A DNA stretch of 61,031 bases from Candidatus Poribacteria bacterium (GTDB lineage Bacteria > Poribacteria > WGA-4E > WGA-3G), in contig JAPPFM010000019.1 of assembly GCA_028821605.1 (NCBI GenBank), positions 1 through 61,031 of the forward strand, written 5' to 3'. The notes under the pieces are model-generated. The model was not told the origin of the DNA, did no database searches, and worked only from the letters and a program-made list of their open reading frames with translations. The translations under genes and the position numbers were made by a program. Position 1 is the first letter of the stretch; each line of letters opens with the position of its first letter. Below, piece after piece: positions 1 through 8,615 of the stretch.

Positions 1-9
1 AGGTGTTCT

Positions 10-357
10 ATGTATAGGCATTACCCTATTGTGATTCACAAAGACTCAGATAGTGACTACTGTGTAACCGTTCCAGACCTACCCGGTTGCATAACGGCTG
101 GCGATACACTTGAGGAGGCACAAAATCAAGCAGCCGAAGCTATTCAATGCCATATTGAGGGCATGCTACTTGATGGTGAACCAATTCCTGAGGCAAAAGA
201 AATTCCATTCCACCAAGATAATCCAGACTATGCTGATGGGGTGTGGAAATCCATAACAATAGTTCTGCCCGACATTTCCGAAATTCGGGTCTCTCGCCCT
301 GGTCGGATTCGGAAATTTTTTCAGTGGTTCAGCCAAACGACGCAAATTTTGCGGTAA
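10..357 (+). CDS. HicB-like antitoxin with altered C-terminus
   Basis: The first ~75 residues match the HicB fold: an N-terminal YPIVIHKD strand, then DYCVTVPDLPGC, the hallmark of HicB antitoxins, and the helix EEAQNQAAEAIQCHIEG. HicB proteins normally neutralise the HicA mRNA interferase and carry a DNA-binding C-terminus. Here the region after W79 is not a recognisable ribbon-helix-helix or HTH; it is encoded by a stretch of palindromic repeat DNA (276-353). A hicA partner would lie upstream, outside the window. The ATG at 10 follows an AGGTG. HicB-fold identity is fairly sure; function as a working antitoxin is uncertain. Confidence 0.7.
   Translation: MYRHYPIVIHKDSDSDYCVTVPDLPGCITAGDTLEEAQNQAAEAIQCHIEGMLLDGEPIPEAKEIPFHQDNPDYADGVWKSITIVLPDISEIRVSRPGRIRKFFQWFSQTTQILR
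276..353. repeat. Inverted repeats inside the hicB-like 3' end
   Basis: An imperfect inverted repeat runs from TTCCGAAATTCGG (276) to CGGATTCGGAA (ending 314). It is followed by the palindrome CGCAAATTTTGCG at 341-353. Both lie within the last third of the hicB-like frame and seem to supply its final residues. Confidence 0.5.
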
Positions 358-396
358 ACTTAATTTGGACTCCGAAATTACAGGAATAAAACTTAA

Positions 397-570
397 TACA
401 AGAAAATCTACATAAAAGGTGTTATCCTGGGTTGTTATAGTTCTGAAAAATTGAAAAACAAAATCGTTGAACTGTGTCGTGATGCTCCTGAGTTTGGACA
501 CTTACGGATCCAACAAACGCGTATATCCGAAACGCACTACTCCATAGCGATAGAAGATATTGCGACTTAA
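397..570 (+). pseudogene. Open-frame remnant without a start codon
   Basis: An open frame of 57 codons ends at TAA 568-570 and reads like coding sequence in composition (a stretch LKNKIVELCRDAPEFG then ISETHYSIAIEDIAT). No ATG or GTG with a ribosome site precedes it, and a stop lies just upstream at 394-396. I do not recognise a family. It may be the 3' remnant of a gene whose front was lost when the repeats at 276-353 arrived. Weak call. Confidence 0.25.
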
Positions 571-586
571 GCTGCTTCTGTTTTGT

Positions 587-946
587 CTAAAGGCGACGGA
601 TCCGTAAGCGTCGGGATTGGTAAACAGCAATCAAAGGTGGAGTCCAATCTACCTGCATTTTGAGTAACTCTTGTAGGTCATCAATTACTTCAACTGGCGT
701 ACGCCCACCTGGACGCAGAAGGGTAATTCCCGTAGCAGCGTGTTTCCGATAGACTGCCAGTTTCCCGAAATCGGAATCATGCGTTAGAACAAATCGACTC
801 ATTATATATGCATTAGCGAGAATGTCCTCGTCTTTGTAAAGATGCCAACCCTCTTCAAAAGCAGAAACTACATCAACCCCTTGAGAACGTAAAAACTGAA
901 TAACTGGGGTCGTTATATTCATATCCGCGACAAGTGGAGGTAGCAT
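587..946 (-). CDS. DUF5615 PIN-like toxin component
   Basis: A 119-residue protein of the DUF5615 PIN-like family. The acidic site pattern is visible: D8 in VADMN, E31/E32 in SAFEEG, and the THDSDFG motif near residue 57. Members are thought to act as toxins of the VapC/PIN-like nuclease type. It lies 2 bp behind the DUF433 gene on the same strand, the usual antitoxin-then-toxin order, so both are probably translated from one mRNA from the promoter near 1232-1260. Confidence 0.8.
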   Translation of the reverse strand: MLPPLVADMNITTPVIQFLRSQGVDVVSAFEEGWHLYKDEDILANAYIMSRFVLTHDSDFGKLAVYRKHAATGITLLRPGGRTPVEVIDDLQELLKMQVDWTPPLIAVYQSRRLRIRRL

Positions 947-948
947 CG

Positions 949-1188
949 TTAAGAAATCCCTTCGTGTTGAGAAGGGACATCAACAACTATATCATTCTGC
1001 AATGCGCGTGCTGCGTAGCCAAGGACAGCCCGAATGCTTTCTTCACTTAATATCGGATAAGATTCAATAATCTCCTCGTTTGTCATACCTTTTGCCAATA
1101 AACCCAACACCTGTTCCACGCTTATACGCGTGCCTTCAATTACCGGTTTTCCACCAAGTATTTCCGAATTAGCGATAATTCTAACCAC
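949..1188 (-). CDS. DUF433 antitoxin
   Basis: A 79-residue DUF433 protein. The core is typical: ILGGKPVIEGTRISVEQVLGLLAKGMTNEEIIESYP, the small HTH-like fold found with DUF5615 toxins. The start is GTG at 1188, preceded by a GGAGG eight to nine bases upstream; no in-frame ATG fits better. It is co-directional with the following toxin gene (2-bp gap). By analogy the pair is a type II toxin-antitoxin module that represses its own promoter; that regulation is inferred. Confidence 0.8.
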   Translation of the reverse strand: MVRIIANSEILGGKPVIEGTRISVEQVLGLLAKGMTNEEIIESYPILSEESIRAVLGYAARALQNDIVVDVPSQHEGIS

Positions 1189-1231
1189 AATTATTTTCCT
1201 CCATAATCAGATTGGTTAATCTTGCATGGAT

Positions 1232-1260
1232 ATTTTATCATAATTTTCGGTTTGTATCAA
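1232..1260 (-). promoter_or_regulatory. Sigma-70-type promoter of the DUF433/DUF5615 pair
   Basis: On the minus strand, TTGATA (1260-1255), a 17-bp spacer and TAAAAT (1237-1232) lie 44 bp before the GTG start. Spacing and both boxes fit a housekeeping promoter. Confidence 0.65.
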
Positions 1261-1300
1261 ATCGTTTTGCTGAATTACCTACCGATCCACCACAAAAAAT

Positions 1301-1329
1301 TTGACTTCTAATCTGATGCGGTATATAAT
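1301..1329 (+). promoter_or_regulatory. Sigma-70-type promoter of the Gfo/Idh gene
   Basis: TTGACT (1301-1306), a 17-bp spacer and a perfect TATAAT (1324-1329). Transcription would begin near 1336 and give an ~80-nt leader before the ATG at 1418. It is divergent from the toxin-antitoxin promoter. Confidence 0.75.
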
Positions 1330-1417
1330 CGCTTCCGTAGCAAAATAGTTAATCTCGTAGGCATTTCGTTTGCAGTTTTCCATAGTTTGAAGTTACAGGA
1401 TATAGGGGGACATAGAC

Positions 1418-2416
1418 ATGGCAAATTTACGTGTTGGGGTTATTGGGTGTAGCGGTATCGGTACGACGCATGCATCGGGGATCGTCGGGCTGCCGAATGT
1501 TGAATTAGCCGCTGGCTGCGATTTTGTTCAGAGTACGTTAGATGCTTTCAAGGAAAAATATCAGAACACTTGGGACAACATCTCTCTGTATACCAACCAT
1601 CAGGAAATGCTCGCCGCTGAGAATTTGGATGTCGTGACGGTGGCAACGTCTGATCACCGACATGCCGACCTCGTTGTTGACGCAGCGAACGCCGGTGTAA
1701 AGGGTATCTTCTGCGAAAAGCCGATGGCGACGAGTGTTGAAGATGCCGACAGAATGATTGAGGCTACCGAACGAAACGGCACCATTCTGTCGATTGACCA
1801 TACCCGACGGTGGCAACCCTTGTGGCGGCATACGCACGATGTGATTGTCGGTGGTGGACGCATCGGGGATGTCCAATATGTCATCGGCACCTTGAGCGGT
1901 GGTCGCGCAATGCTTTTCCGTAACGGAACACACCTCGTCGATGCTATCTGCTATTTTGCAGACTCGGATCCAGAGTGGGTCTCTGCCGAATTAGAAGATG
2001 GTTATGAAGATTATAACGAGTATAAGGGTGATGGTGGACACGTTCCAGCAACGGAACCGTCGGCGCACGGGTATATCCACTTTGCAAACGGTGTACGAGG
2101 CTACTACGCTGGAGGTCCGAAAACGACACTCTCCGGATTCCGTGTAGAGATTGTTGGCACCAATGGCTATATTCTCATCAGTGACAAAGGGGCAACACTC
2201 CATCAAGACGACGTTGTCGAGACGATTGAGGCACCGTCATGGGATATGACAGGTATCCCCGCAGGCGTTCGAGAATTGGTAGGTCTTGTTGCAGAGGGTG
2301 GACAACCCGTTTCGCCTGGAAGTGAAGGTTACAAGGTCGTCCAAATTATCATTGGTTTCTTGACCTCGCAACAGCAAGACAATGGAAAAGTTAAGCTTCC
2401 GTTGTCCGGCGGTTAG
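1418..2416 (+). CDS. Gfo/Idh/MocA family oxidoreductase
   Basis: A 332-residue NAD(P)-dependent sugar/inositol-type dehydrogenase. The N-terminus has the Rossmann glycine motif (GVIGCSGIGTTHA, residues 7-19). The family signature CEKPMA at about residue 99 carries the lysine that contacts substrate and cofactor, and DHTRRWQP follows. The C-terminal half is the alpha/beta substrate domain. The substrate cannot be read from sequence. The gene stands alone, with a good ribosome site (GGGGG about 9 bases before the ATG). Its stop codon overlaps by 4 bp the end of the convergent ABC ATPase gene. Confidence 0.9.
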   Translation: MANLRVGVIGCSGIGTTHASGIVGLPNVELAAGCDFVQSTLDAFKEKYQNTWDNISLYTNHQEMLAAENLDVVTVATSDHRHADLVVDAANAGVKGIFCEKPMATSVEDADRMIEATERNGTILSIDHTRRWQPLWRHTHDVIVGGGRIGDVQYVIGTLSGGRAMLFRNGTHLVDAICYFADSDPEWVSAELEDGYEDYNEYKGDGGHVPATEPSAHGYIHFANGVRGYYAGGPKTTLSGFRVEIVGTNGYILISDKGATLHQDDVVETIEAPSWDMTGIPAGVRELVGLVAEGGQPVSPGSEGYKVVQIIIGFLTSQQQDNGKVKLPLSGG

Positions 2417-3525
2417 TCTTCTTCAGTTTTCAGGACAATCGCATTTTCAGGTGCCCATTGCAGATAGACTGTATCACCGCGTTGGAAGTGATGTATGTCT
2501 TTCGTGCCCGTATTCTGTTGGTGAGCGATAAGTGGCGTTGGGTAATCGGTCTGCACCGTGTATTGTAGCGTTGTGCCGAGGTAACTTTCGTCCTGAATGG
2601 TGCCATGTAAGAGATTCACGGCATCAGCGGTCGGAGTTGTTTTCAGGTCAATACGTTCTGGACGGATCGCAACGGTGACAGGTGTGTTTAAGGGAATATC
2701 GCTGGTCGGTGCGCAGACAATTTTAGACGATGGTTCTATTGTCAGTGCAACCTCGTTTTCGCTGATAAGTGTTCCTTCAAGGAAATTGGAGGTACCAATA
2801 AAGTCCGCGACGAAACGACTCTGCGGTGAATCGTAGATTTCAGAGGGTGTCCCGACCTGAAGGATTTTCCCGCCATTCATTACCGCGATACGATCAGAGA
2901 GTGCCAACGCTTCACCTTGATCATGCGTGACATAGACGAACGTAATACCGACTTTGCGTTGCAATGCCTTGAGTTCCGATTGCATCTGTTTTCGGAGTTT
3001 GAGATCGAGTGCCGAGAGTGGCTCATCTAACAATAGGATGGTGGGTTCATTGATTAACGCGCGAGCGAGTGCCACACGCTGTCTTTCGCCACCGGAGAGT
3101 TCGCTCGGTTTCCTATGTCCGTACCCTGGTAACCGAATTAAATCTAATGAACGTTCAACGGCATCTGAAATTTCTGATTTCGATGCCTTTTTCATTTGTA
3201 GTCCGAATGCGATATTCTGTGCGACGGTTTTGTGTGGAAACAGGGCGTAATTTTGGAAGACGGTGTTGACCGGACGGCGATAAGGCGGTGTTTCTGCCAT
3301 CAATTCATCGTTGATGTGAACCTCTCCAGTGGTAGGGTACACAAATCCACCGATGATACGAAGCGTTGTCGTTTTGCCGCACCCGCTCGGTCCAAGCAAG
3401 GAAAAAAACTCTCCACCCTCTATCTGTAACGACACATCATCAACTGCGACTGTATCACCGAACCGTTTTGTTACAGATGTAAGCGTAATCTGTCCTACAG
3501 ACATGTATGAGTCGTCCTTTGGCAA
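2413..3525 (-). CDS. ABC transporter ATP-binding protein, PotA/CysA type
   Basis: A 370-residue ATPase of the polyamine/iron/sulfate importer class. Walker A GPSGCGKTTTL lies near residue 47, the Q-loop at VFQNYALFPH, the ABC signature at LSGGERQRVALARAL, Walker B at LLLDEPLSALD, the H-loop at YVTHDQGEALALSD, and a C-terminal TOBE domain follows (IRPERIDLK). ATP hydrolysis would drive an inner-membrane permease, but no permease or binding protein is adjacent: gatB lies upstream and a convergent oxidoreductase downstream. The partner must be encoded elsewhere. The start could be Met1 or the Met at residue 8. Confidence 0.88.
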   Translation of the reverse strand: MPKDDSYMSVGQITLTSVTKRFGDTVAVDDVSLQIEGGEFFSLLGPSGCGKTTTLRIIGGFVYPTTGEVHINDELMAETPPYRRPVNTVFQNYALFPHKTVAQNIAFGLQMKKASKSEISDAVERSLDLIRLPGYGHRKPSELSGGERQRVALARALINEPTILLLDEPLSALDLKLRKQMQSELKALQRKVGITFVYVTHDQGEALALSDRIAVMNGGKILQVGTPSEIYDSPQSRFVADFIGTSNFLEGTLISENEVALTIEPSSKIVCAPTSDIPLNTPVTVAIRPERIDLKTTPTADAVNLLHGTIQDESYLGTTLQYTVQTDYPTPLIAHQQNTGTKDIHHFQRGDTVYLQWAPENAIVLKTEED

Positions 3526-3620
3526 ACGACGATGTTTTCTTCGTGCATTGTTGTAGAGATTTGACCTGCAATGTTGGAGGGGCTATTCTTCTTTTTGTGT
3601 GCATTTCAGCAAGGATCCCA

Positions 3621-5066
3621 TTAATCTGTCGCTAAGACCTTTGTCAAAATCTGATTCACGAGTTGTGGGTTTGCCTTTCCGCGAGTCGCACGCATCACCT
3701 GTCCTACGAGGAATCCGATCGCTTTTTTCGTGCCGTCTCGGTAATCCTGGGCAGGACCGGGGTTTTCCTCTACCACCTGTAAGACGATGGCTTCTATCTC
3801 CGAGGTATCTGTAATTTGCGCTAAGCCCTTTTCGGAAACAATCTTTTTTGGCATTTTACCTGACGCGAATGCATCGTCAAGGACGGATTTGGCGATTTTG
3901 CCACTGATGGTTGCATCCTCGATTAACTGGATGAGTTCATTGAGGTGCGCTGGCGTAACCTTCGAGTCTTGAATCTCAATTTCTGCCGTGTTAAGTAGAC
4001 GTGTCAAGTCTCCCATCATCCAGTTTGCACAGGCGGTAGGTTCACCGCTGAGTTGAGCGGCTTCGTCAAAAAATTCAGCGAGTTGTCGGGTACTGGTCAA
4101 GAATTCGGCGTTTTCGGACGAGATGCCGTAGTTTGAAATGAAGCGTTCCCGGCGGGCAGCGGGGAGTTCGGGGAGTGTTGGCTGAATTTTCTCAATCCAT
4201 TCGTTGCTTATTTCGACATGGACGAGATCCGGTTCAGGGAAGTAGCGGTAATCGTCTGCTTCTTCCTTACCACGCATCGCAACGGTTTTGCCTGTGCTTG
4301 CGTCAAACAGAAGTGTCTCTTGGACGACTTCCTCGCCTGCATCTAAAATTCGTGCCTGTCGTTTTACCTCGTACTCCATCGCTTCGATTAACTCTTGAAA
4401 CGAGTTTTTATTCTTAATCTCTGTGCGCGTGCCGAGCTCTTTACTGCCCTTGGGTCGCAGGGAGAGATTCGGTTCACATCGCAGGCTTCCCTCTTCCATG
4501 TTGCAGTCGCTGACTTCAATATACTCTAAAATTTCCTTAACAGCACGGCAATAGGCAATAGCCTCTTCAGGAGAGTGGAGTTCCGGTTCGCTGACAATTT
4601 CAAGGAGGGGGACCCCAGCGCGGTTGAAATCCATAAAACTACGGGTTGGATCGCCAGTAACTTCAGCATGGATGGACTTTCCTGCGTCCTCTTCTAAGTG
4701 AATTCTGCGAAGGGCAACAGTGCGAGCTTCTCCTTCAAATTCAAATGTTACCTGTCCCTTTTGGCACAAAGGGATGTCGTATTGCGAAATCTGGTAGTTC
4801 TTCGGCAGGTCAGGATAGAAATAGTTCTTCCGATCGAATTTACTGGAAGCGGTGATTTCACACTCCATCGCCAAACCTGCGCGAACCGCGAACTCTACCG
4901 CGCGTCTATTGATGACCGGTAATGTTCCAGGCATCCCCAAGCAGATTGGGCAGGTACAATCGTTTGCCGATGCCCCAAAGGTATAAGCACAATTACAGAA
5001 AAGTTTACTCTCTGTACACAATTCCGCGTGGATTTCCAATCCAATAACTATCTCATATTTTTCCAT
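3621..5066 (-). CDS. gatB: Asp-tRNA(Asn)/Glu-tRNA(Gln) amidotransferase subunit B
   Basis: A 481-residue, full-length GatB. It opens with the family signature (EIVIGLEIHAEL) and the zinc-site cysteines (FCNC ... CTCPICLGMPG, residues ~23-46), continues through the kinase-like cradle domain (SKFDRKNYFYPDLPKNYQIS) and ends in the YqeY-like helical tail that binds tRNA. It phosphorylates the misacylated aminoacyl-tRNA for transamidation with ammonia from GatA. gatA and gatC are not in the window. A PotA-like gene follows on the same strand after 95 bp. Confidence 0.95.
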   Translation of the reverse strand: MEKYEIVIGLEIHAELCTESKLFCNCAYTFGASANDCTCPICLGMPGTLPVINRRAVEFAVRAGLAMECEITASSKFDRKNYFYPDLPKNYQISQYDIPLCQKGQVTFEFEGEARTVALRRIHLEEDAGKSIHAEVTGDPTRSFMDFNRAGVPLLEIVSEPELHSPEEAIAYCRAVKEILEYIEVSDCNMEEGSLRCEPNLSLRPKGSKELGTRTEIKNKNSFQELIEAMEYEVKRQARILDAGEEVVQETLLFDASTGKTVAMRGKEEADDYRYFPEPDLVHVEISNEWIEKIQPTLPELPAARRERFISNYGISSENAEFLTSTRQLAEFFDEAAQLSGEPTACANWMMGDLTRLLNTAEIEIQDSKVTPAHLNELIQLIEDATISGKIAKSVLDDAFASGKMPKKIVSEKGLAQITDTSEIEAIVLQVVEENPGPAQDYRDGTKKAIGFLVGQVMRATRGKANPQLVNQILTKVLATD

Positions 5067-5238
5067 TTTTCTAATAATTCACCGAGTGTTCGATAAGGCA
5101 AGTTTAGCATGAATGCCCCACGCCGTAGACCCACAACGAATGTTGTTCATTGCTAAACGCTTTGGCTGGATTTTTAACAATCCACAAGGTCTTCGGTGGA
5201 AGCATTGTGCATAACATAGGCTCCGTATATCCAGTTGG

Positions 5239-6009
5239 CTAAGGTTTTGAGGATAATTCGTTAACGACGGCGACATTCGCTTCCACTTCACTCTCAGAAG
5301 TCATGCCGATCGTCATCGCATGTACACACGGAAGTCCCATCACAAATTCAATTGCTTCACGCTGGCTCTCCGCATCTTGCGCCAATTTCCCCATACCTAA
5401 GACTTTCATACCGTAAATGCCCTTACCAGCAAATGCCATCTGTTCCATTGTTCGGATAACATCCGCAGGCGATGCGTCCATGCTAACCCCGGCGTGATTA
5501 ATCCGTGCCAACACAACTTCGACCCATTCTGTCATCGCTGATGTTTGGAACGCTCCGTAGTCGTGACAAGATACGCCGTGCGCGCGAATTAATCCTTGCT
5601 CCTTGCAACGGGCGAGTGCTTCCATAGCATCTGGATAGCGTTGTGGCCAATCTACCTGCGTGAGACAGTGGAGCAGTACAATATCCACATAGTCAGAACC
5701 GATTTCTTTGAGAAATCGCTTTACGTCCGCTTCTACGGTCTCTCGCGTTCGAGATGTCGTCTTTGTGGTGATAGTGACACTCTCACGCGGTAGTTCATTG
5801 AGGGCTGCCTTGACGTGTGGGTGACTGCCGTACTGGTCTGCGGAATCCCAAAATCTTACGCCTTTTTCGTGTGAGAATAACAGTAGGTCGCGGAACGTTT
5901 CAAATCCCAAATCCGTCTGATTTGAGCGACCGTTCCAACCATTTGATCCGGTTCCAATTGAAAGCCGTGAAACATTTAAACCTGTTTTTCCTAATGCTAC
6001 AATTTCCAT
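5239..6009 (-). CDS. Aldo/keto reductase family protein
   Basis: A 256-residue NADPH-dependent (beta/alpha)8 oxidoreductase. The tetrad is present: Asp and Tyr in FWDSADQYG, Lys in TITTKT, and His in IVLLHC. The protein is shorter than the usual ~320 residues; the C-terminal helices after GMTSESEVEANV are reduced, as in the Poribacteria/Planctomycetes-type oxidoreductases I associate with this subgroup. Substrate unknown. It sits alone behind a good promoter at 6056-6084. The 172 bp between its end and gatB shows no gene. Confidence 0.85.
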   Translation of the reverse strand: MEIVALGKTGLNVSRLSIGTGSNGWNGRSNQTDLGFETFRDLLLFSHEKGVRFWDSADQYGSHPHVKAALNELPRESVTITTKTTSRTRETVEADVKRFLKEIGSDYVDIVLLHCLTQVDWPQRYPDAMEALARCKEQGLIRAHGVSCHDYGAFQTSAMTEWVEVVLARINHAGVSMDASPADVIRTMEQMAFAGKGIYGMKVLGMGKLAQDAESQREAIEFVMGLPCVHAMTIGMTSESEVEANVAVVNELSSKP

Positions 6010-6055
6010 TGCAATTTCTCCTTTATTTCAAGGGACAATTTGGTTAACTGCAGTA

Positions 6056-6084
6056 AGTATAACATAATATATCCAATTTGACAA
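6056..6084 (-). promoter_or_regulatory. Sigma-70-type promoter of the aldo/keto reductase gene
   Basis: On the minus strand TTGTCA (6084-6079), a 17-bp spacer and TATACT (6061-6056) lie 47 bp before the ATG at 6009. Confidence 0.65.
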
Positions 6085-6269
6085 CTGATTTATAAAATTC
6101 GCAGGATCACTTAGTTCTCCATATTTTTGCTCGTTTGTTCATTTTTTTGTTGCTTTTCGTCTTTAAGAAACGTTACAATATCATTATGATAATGGAATCA
6201 AGAAAAATCTATGTTCATTTCAAGTGAATCCGCAGGAACTGACATGAGGAGGACCCAAAAAAGGGCGAA

Positions 6270-8549
6270 ATGAAATATTTGAAGTTTTTTAGCAGAAGCC
6301 AAATACGATCCAGCAGAAAAACAGGTTTGAGTACTGTATTAGATACTATCATAATCCAAAAGTTTTTTTTAGGTTTGCTCGCGCTGGTTTACGGCTGCTT
6401 GTCCATAGGGATATCGGTTTCAGCTGATGAAGTTCGTAGTGCCGCATGGCAAGAGGCGTTCGCATTGGTTGATAAAGGTAACCGTAGAAAAGCAGTATCG
6501 AAACTGGAGGTTTTATTGCAAACCGATTTGTCTGAGTCAGAAAAACTTGAAATTCATCATGCACTCGGCTATAACTATGAGAAGCTTCGGAATCGTCCGA
6601 AGGCGGTTCGGCACTACGCGCGAGTTGCCACGCGGAGTTATCCGTTAGCAGATTATGCTGTTTATCGCTTAGCAAAACTTTACGAAGATATGGATAATAG
6701 CACACGGGCGACAAAATGGTATGCGCAGCTTGTTGAGGATTATCCTACAAGTTTTTATTTTTTACAGGCAAAATGGGCTTTATCGCAGCTGCATCTGGAG
6801 AAGAAACAGTATGAGGCGGCGAAATCGCAATTGGTAGATCTCGTTGATCATCCGCGTTATGCGAGAGAGGTCAACTTCGGTTTGGCACGCTGTAATGAAG
6901 AATTTGGTGACATTTCCGCAGCGTTCGAGGCTTATCGCGAACTTATTACAGAGAAGCACTCCGATGGTGTCGCAGAGGAAGCACTTGGTCGACTCAAACA
7001 ACTTGTGAGAACCAATAAAACCCTAAAACTTACTCCCACGGATCGGCTTAATTGTGGTTTAGTATTTTTTTCTCATAAGCAGTGGCGGGCCACCGTGGCA
7101 GAATTGGAATTAATTCCTAAAACTGTGGATTTGAATCTACGGGCGCATGTGATCTATCTTATCGGGCGGAGTTATCAGGGACGGAAGTGGTATAATACAG
7201 CGATTAAGAAATTTCAATCTGTGATTGCCCTCAGTGATAACAATGAATATATTACGCGTGCTACCTATCAAATAGCCCAATGTTATCGTCGGAAAGGACA
7301 TATTAGAACTGCCATCACTCGACTTGAGAATTTCGTGAAGACCTATGCTTGGAGCGAGTTGGTGGATAATGCACTGTACGATATTGCACAGCTCCGGGAA
7401 AAGCAGGGCAAAGTGGAGTTGGCACTTGATGCGTATTTACGCTTGATTAAGGTCGCGCCTAAGAGTCCTTATGCGGATGTTGCCGCATGGCGAACCGGTT
7501 GGCGGCGTTTTGACGAGCGTCGTTATGAGGAGAGTTACAATGCGTTCAAGGTATTGAAAGAAAACTTCCCTGGAAATCGCTATGCGATGGGAGCGCATTT
7601 TTGGATGGCGAAGATCCGCGAACGTCAAAACAAGCCTGCACTTGCTCGCAAGTTGTATAAAGAAGTCGCAGAGGCGGATTATTGGTACTACACAGCAAGG
7701 GCGAAGGTGCTTTTGGATATTTCTATACCTGAGTTAGATCCAAAAGCCGTTCAGGATGCAGAATTGCCAGCACGGGGGGTATGCCCGCCACAGGTGTCGG
7801 TGTTGATGGAACTTCGGCTCTATGACGACGCGGCCGCACAGTTGAACGAACATATCAACACAACTTCGCTCTCCGAACGACAGTGTTTTTATGATTTGAT
7901 CGCCTGTTATGAGGGACTCGCGATGTATGATAAAGCGAGAAAGGTAACGGAACAGTCCCTTGAAAACCGTGCTTTTGCAAATGCAACGCGTGCGGATTTA
8001 GAGAGACTTCAGCAGAAACTCTATCCACGCTACTATGCTGATGCGGTTAAAAAGTATGCGAAGTTATATAATGTAGACACTTTCTTAGTTGCCGCAATGA
8101 TTCTGGAAGAGAGTCGATACAATGCAGAAGCGGTGAGTTGGGCAGGCGCGATTGGACTGATGCAGATTATGCCCGCTACTGGAAGGGAACTCGCGCAGCA
8201 ACTCAAAATTCGTCGCTTCCGAACCTCAATGCTTAAGCAGCCCGATATTAATATTCGGATGGGGACGAAATATATAGGGGACCTCAACTCGTGGTTTGAT
8301 GATAACGCGATGCTCGTAATTGGCGCATACAACGGTGGTCCCGGACGAATGAGACGCTGGGTAAAATCCAAGAATATTAAGGACATTGATGAGTTTGTCG
8401 AGAAAATTACGATTCGAGAGACCCGACTTCATATCAAGAAGGTGATTGACAGTTACGACCGCTATGTTGCGCTTTATGGGAAAACGCAGGAGCCGCCTGC
8501 AATGAATTCGGCAACAGTAGTCGGAGAAAAGCGGTTAGAAGGTTTTTAA
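6270..8549 (+). CDS. Lytic murein transglycosylase with TPR solenoid (Slt70-like)
   Basis: A 759-residue periplasmic protein. A hydrophobic segment (~residues 30-52, FFLGLLALVYGCLSIGISVSA) acts as signal or anchor; the start may be internal because ~28 polar residues precede it. Residues ~55-560 form about a dozen TPR/Sel1-like helical hairpins. The C-terminal SLT domain (~590-735) has the catalytic glutamate in ILEESRYN (~613), the motif GAIGLMQIMPATGRE and AYNGGPGR. It would cleave peptidoglycan with formation of 1,6-anhydro-MurNAc. Unlike E. coli Slt70, the TPR part is the main mass. It is monocistronic. Confidence 0.9.
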   Translation: MKYLKFFSRSQIRSSRKTGLSTVLDTIIIQKFFLGLLALVYGCLSIGISVSADEVRSAAWQEAFALVDKGNRRKAVSKLEVLLQTDLSESEKLEIHHALGYNYEKLRNRPKAVRHYARVATRSYPLADYAVYRLAKLYEDMDNSTRATKWYAQLVEDYPTSFYFLQAKWALSQLHLEKKQYEAAKSQLVDLVDHPRYAREVNFGLARCNEEFGDISAAFEAYRELITEKHSDGVAEEALGRLKQLVRTNKTLKLTPTDRLNCGLVFFSHKQWRATVAELELIPKTVDLNLRAHVIYLIGRSYQGRKWYNTAIKKFQSVIALSDNNEYITRATYQIAQCYRRKGHIRTAITRLENFVKTYAWSELVDNALYDIAQLREKQGKVELALDAYLRLIKVAPKSPYADVAAWRTGWRRFDERRYEESYNAFKVLKENFPGNRYAMGAHFWMAKIRERQNKPALARKLYKEVAEADYWYYTARAKVLLDISIPELDPKAVQDAELPARGVCPPQVSVLMELRLYDDAAAQLNEHINTTSLSERQCFYDLIACYEGLAMYDKARKVTEQSLENRAFANATRADLERLQQKLYPRYYADAVKKYAKLYNVDTFLVAAMILEESRYNAEAVSWAGAIGLMQIMPATGRELAQQLKIRRFRTSMLKQPDINIRMGTKYIGDLNSWFDDNAMLVIGAYNGGPGRMRRWVKSKNIKDIDEFVEKITIRETRLHIKKVIDSYDRYVALYGKTQEPPAMNSATVVGEKRLEGF

Positions 8550-8615
8550 AGAATAGTTGTTGACCTTCAATAATGGGTGTATAGGTAGTAAAGTTCATGG
8601 TCGCGGTGTGTCGTT

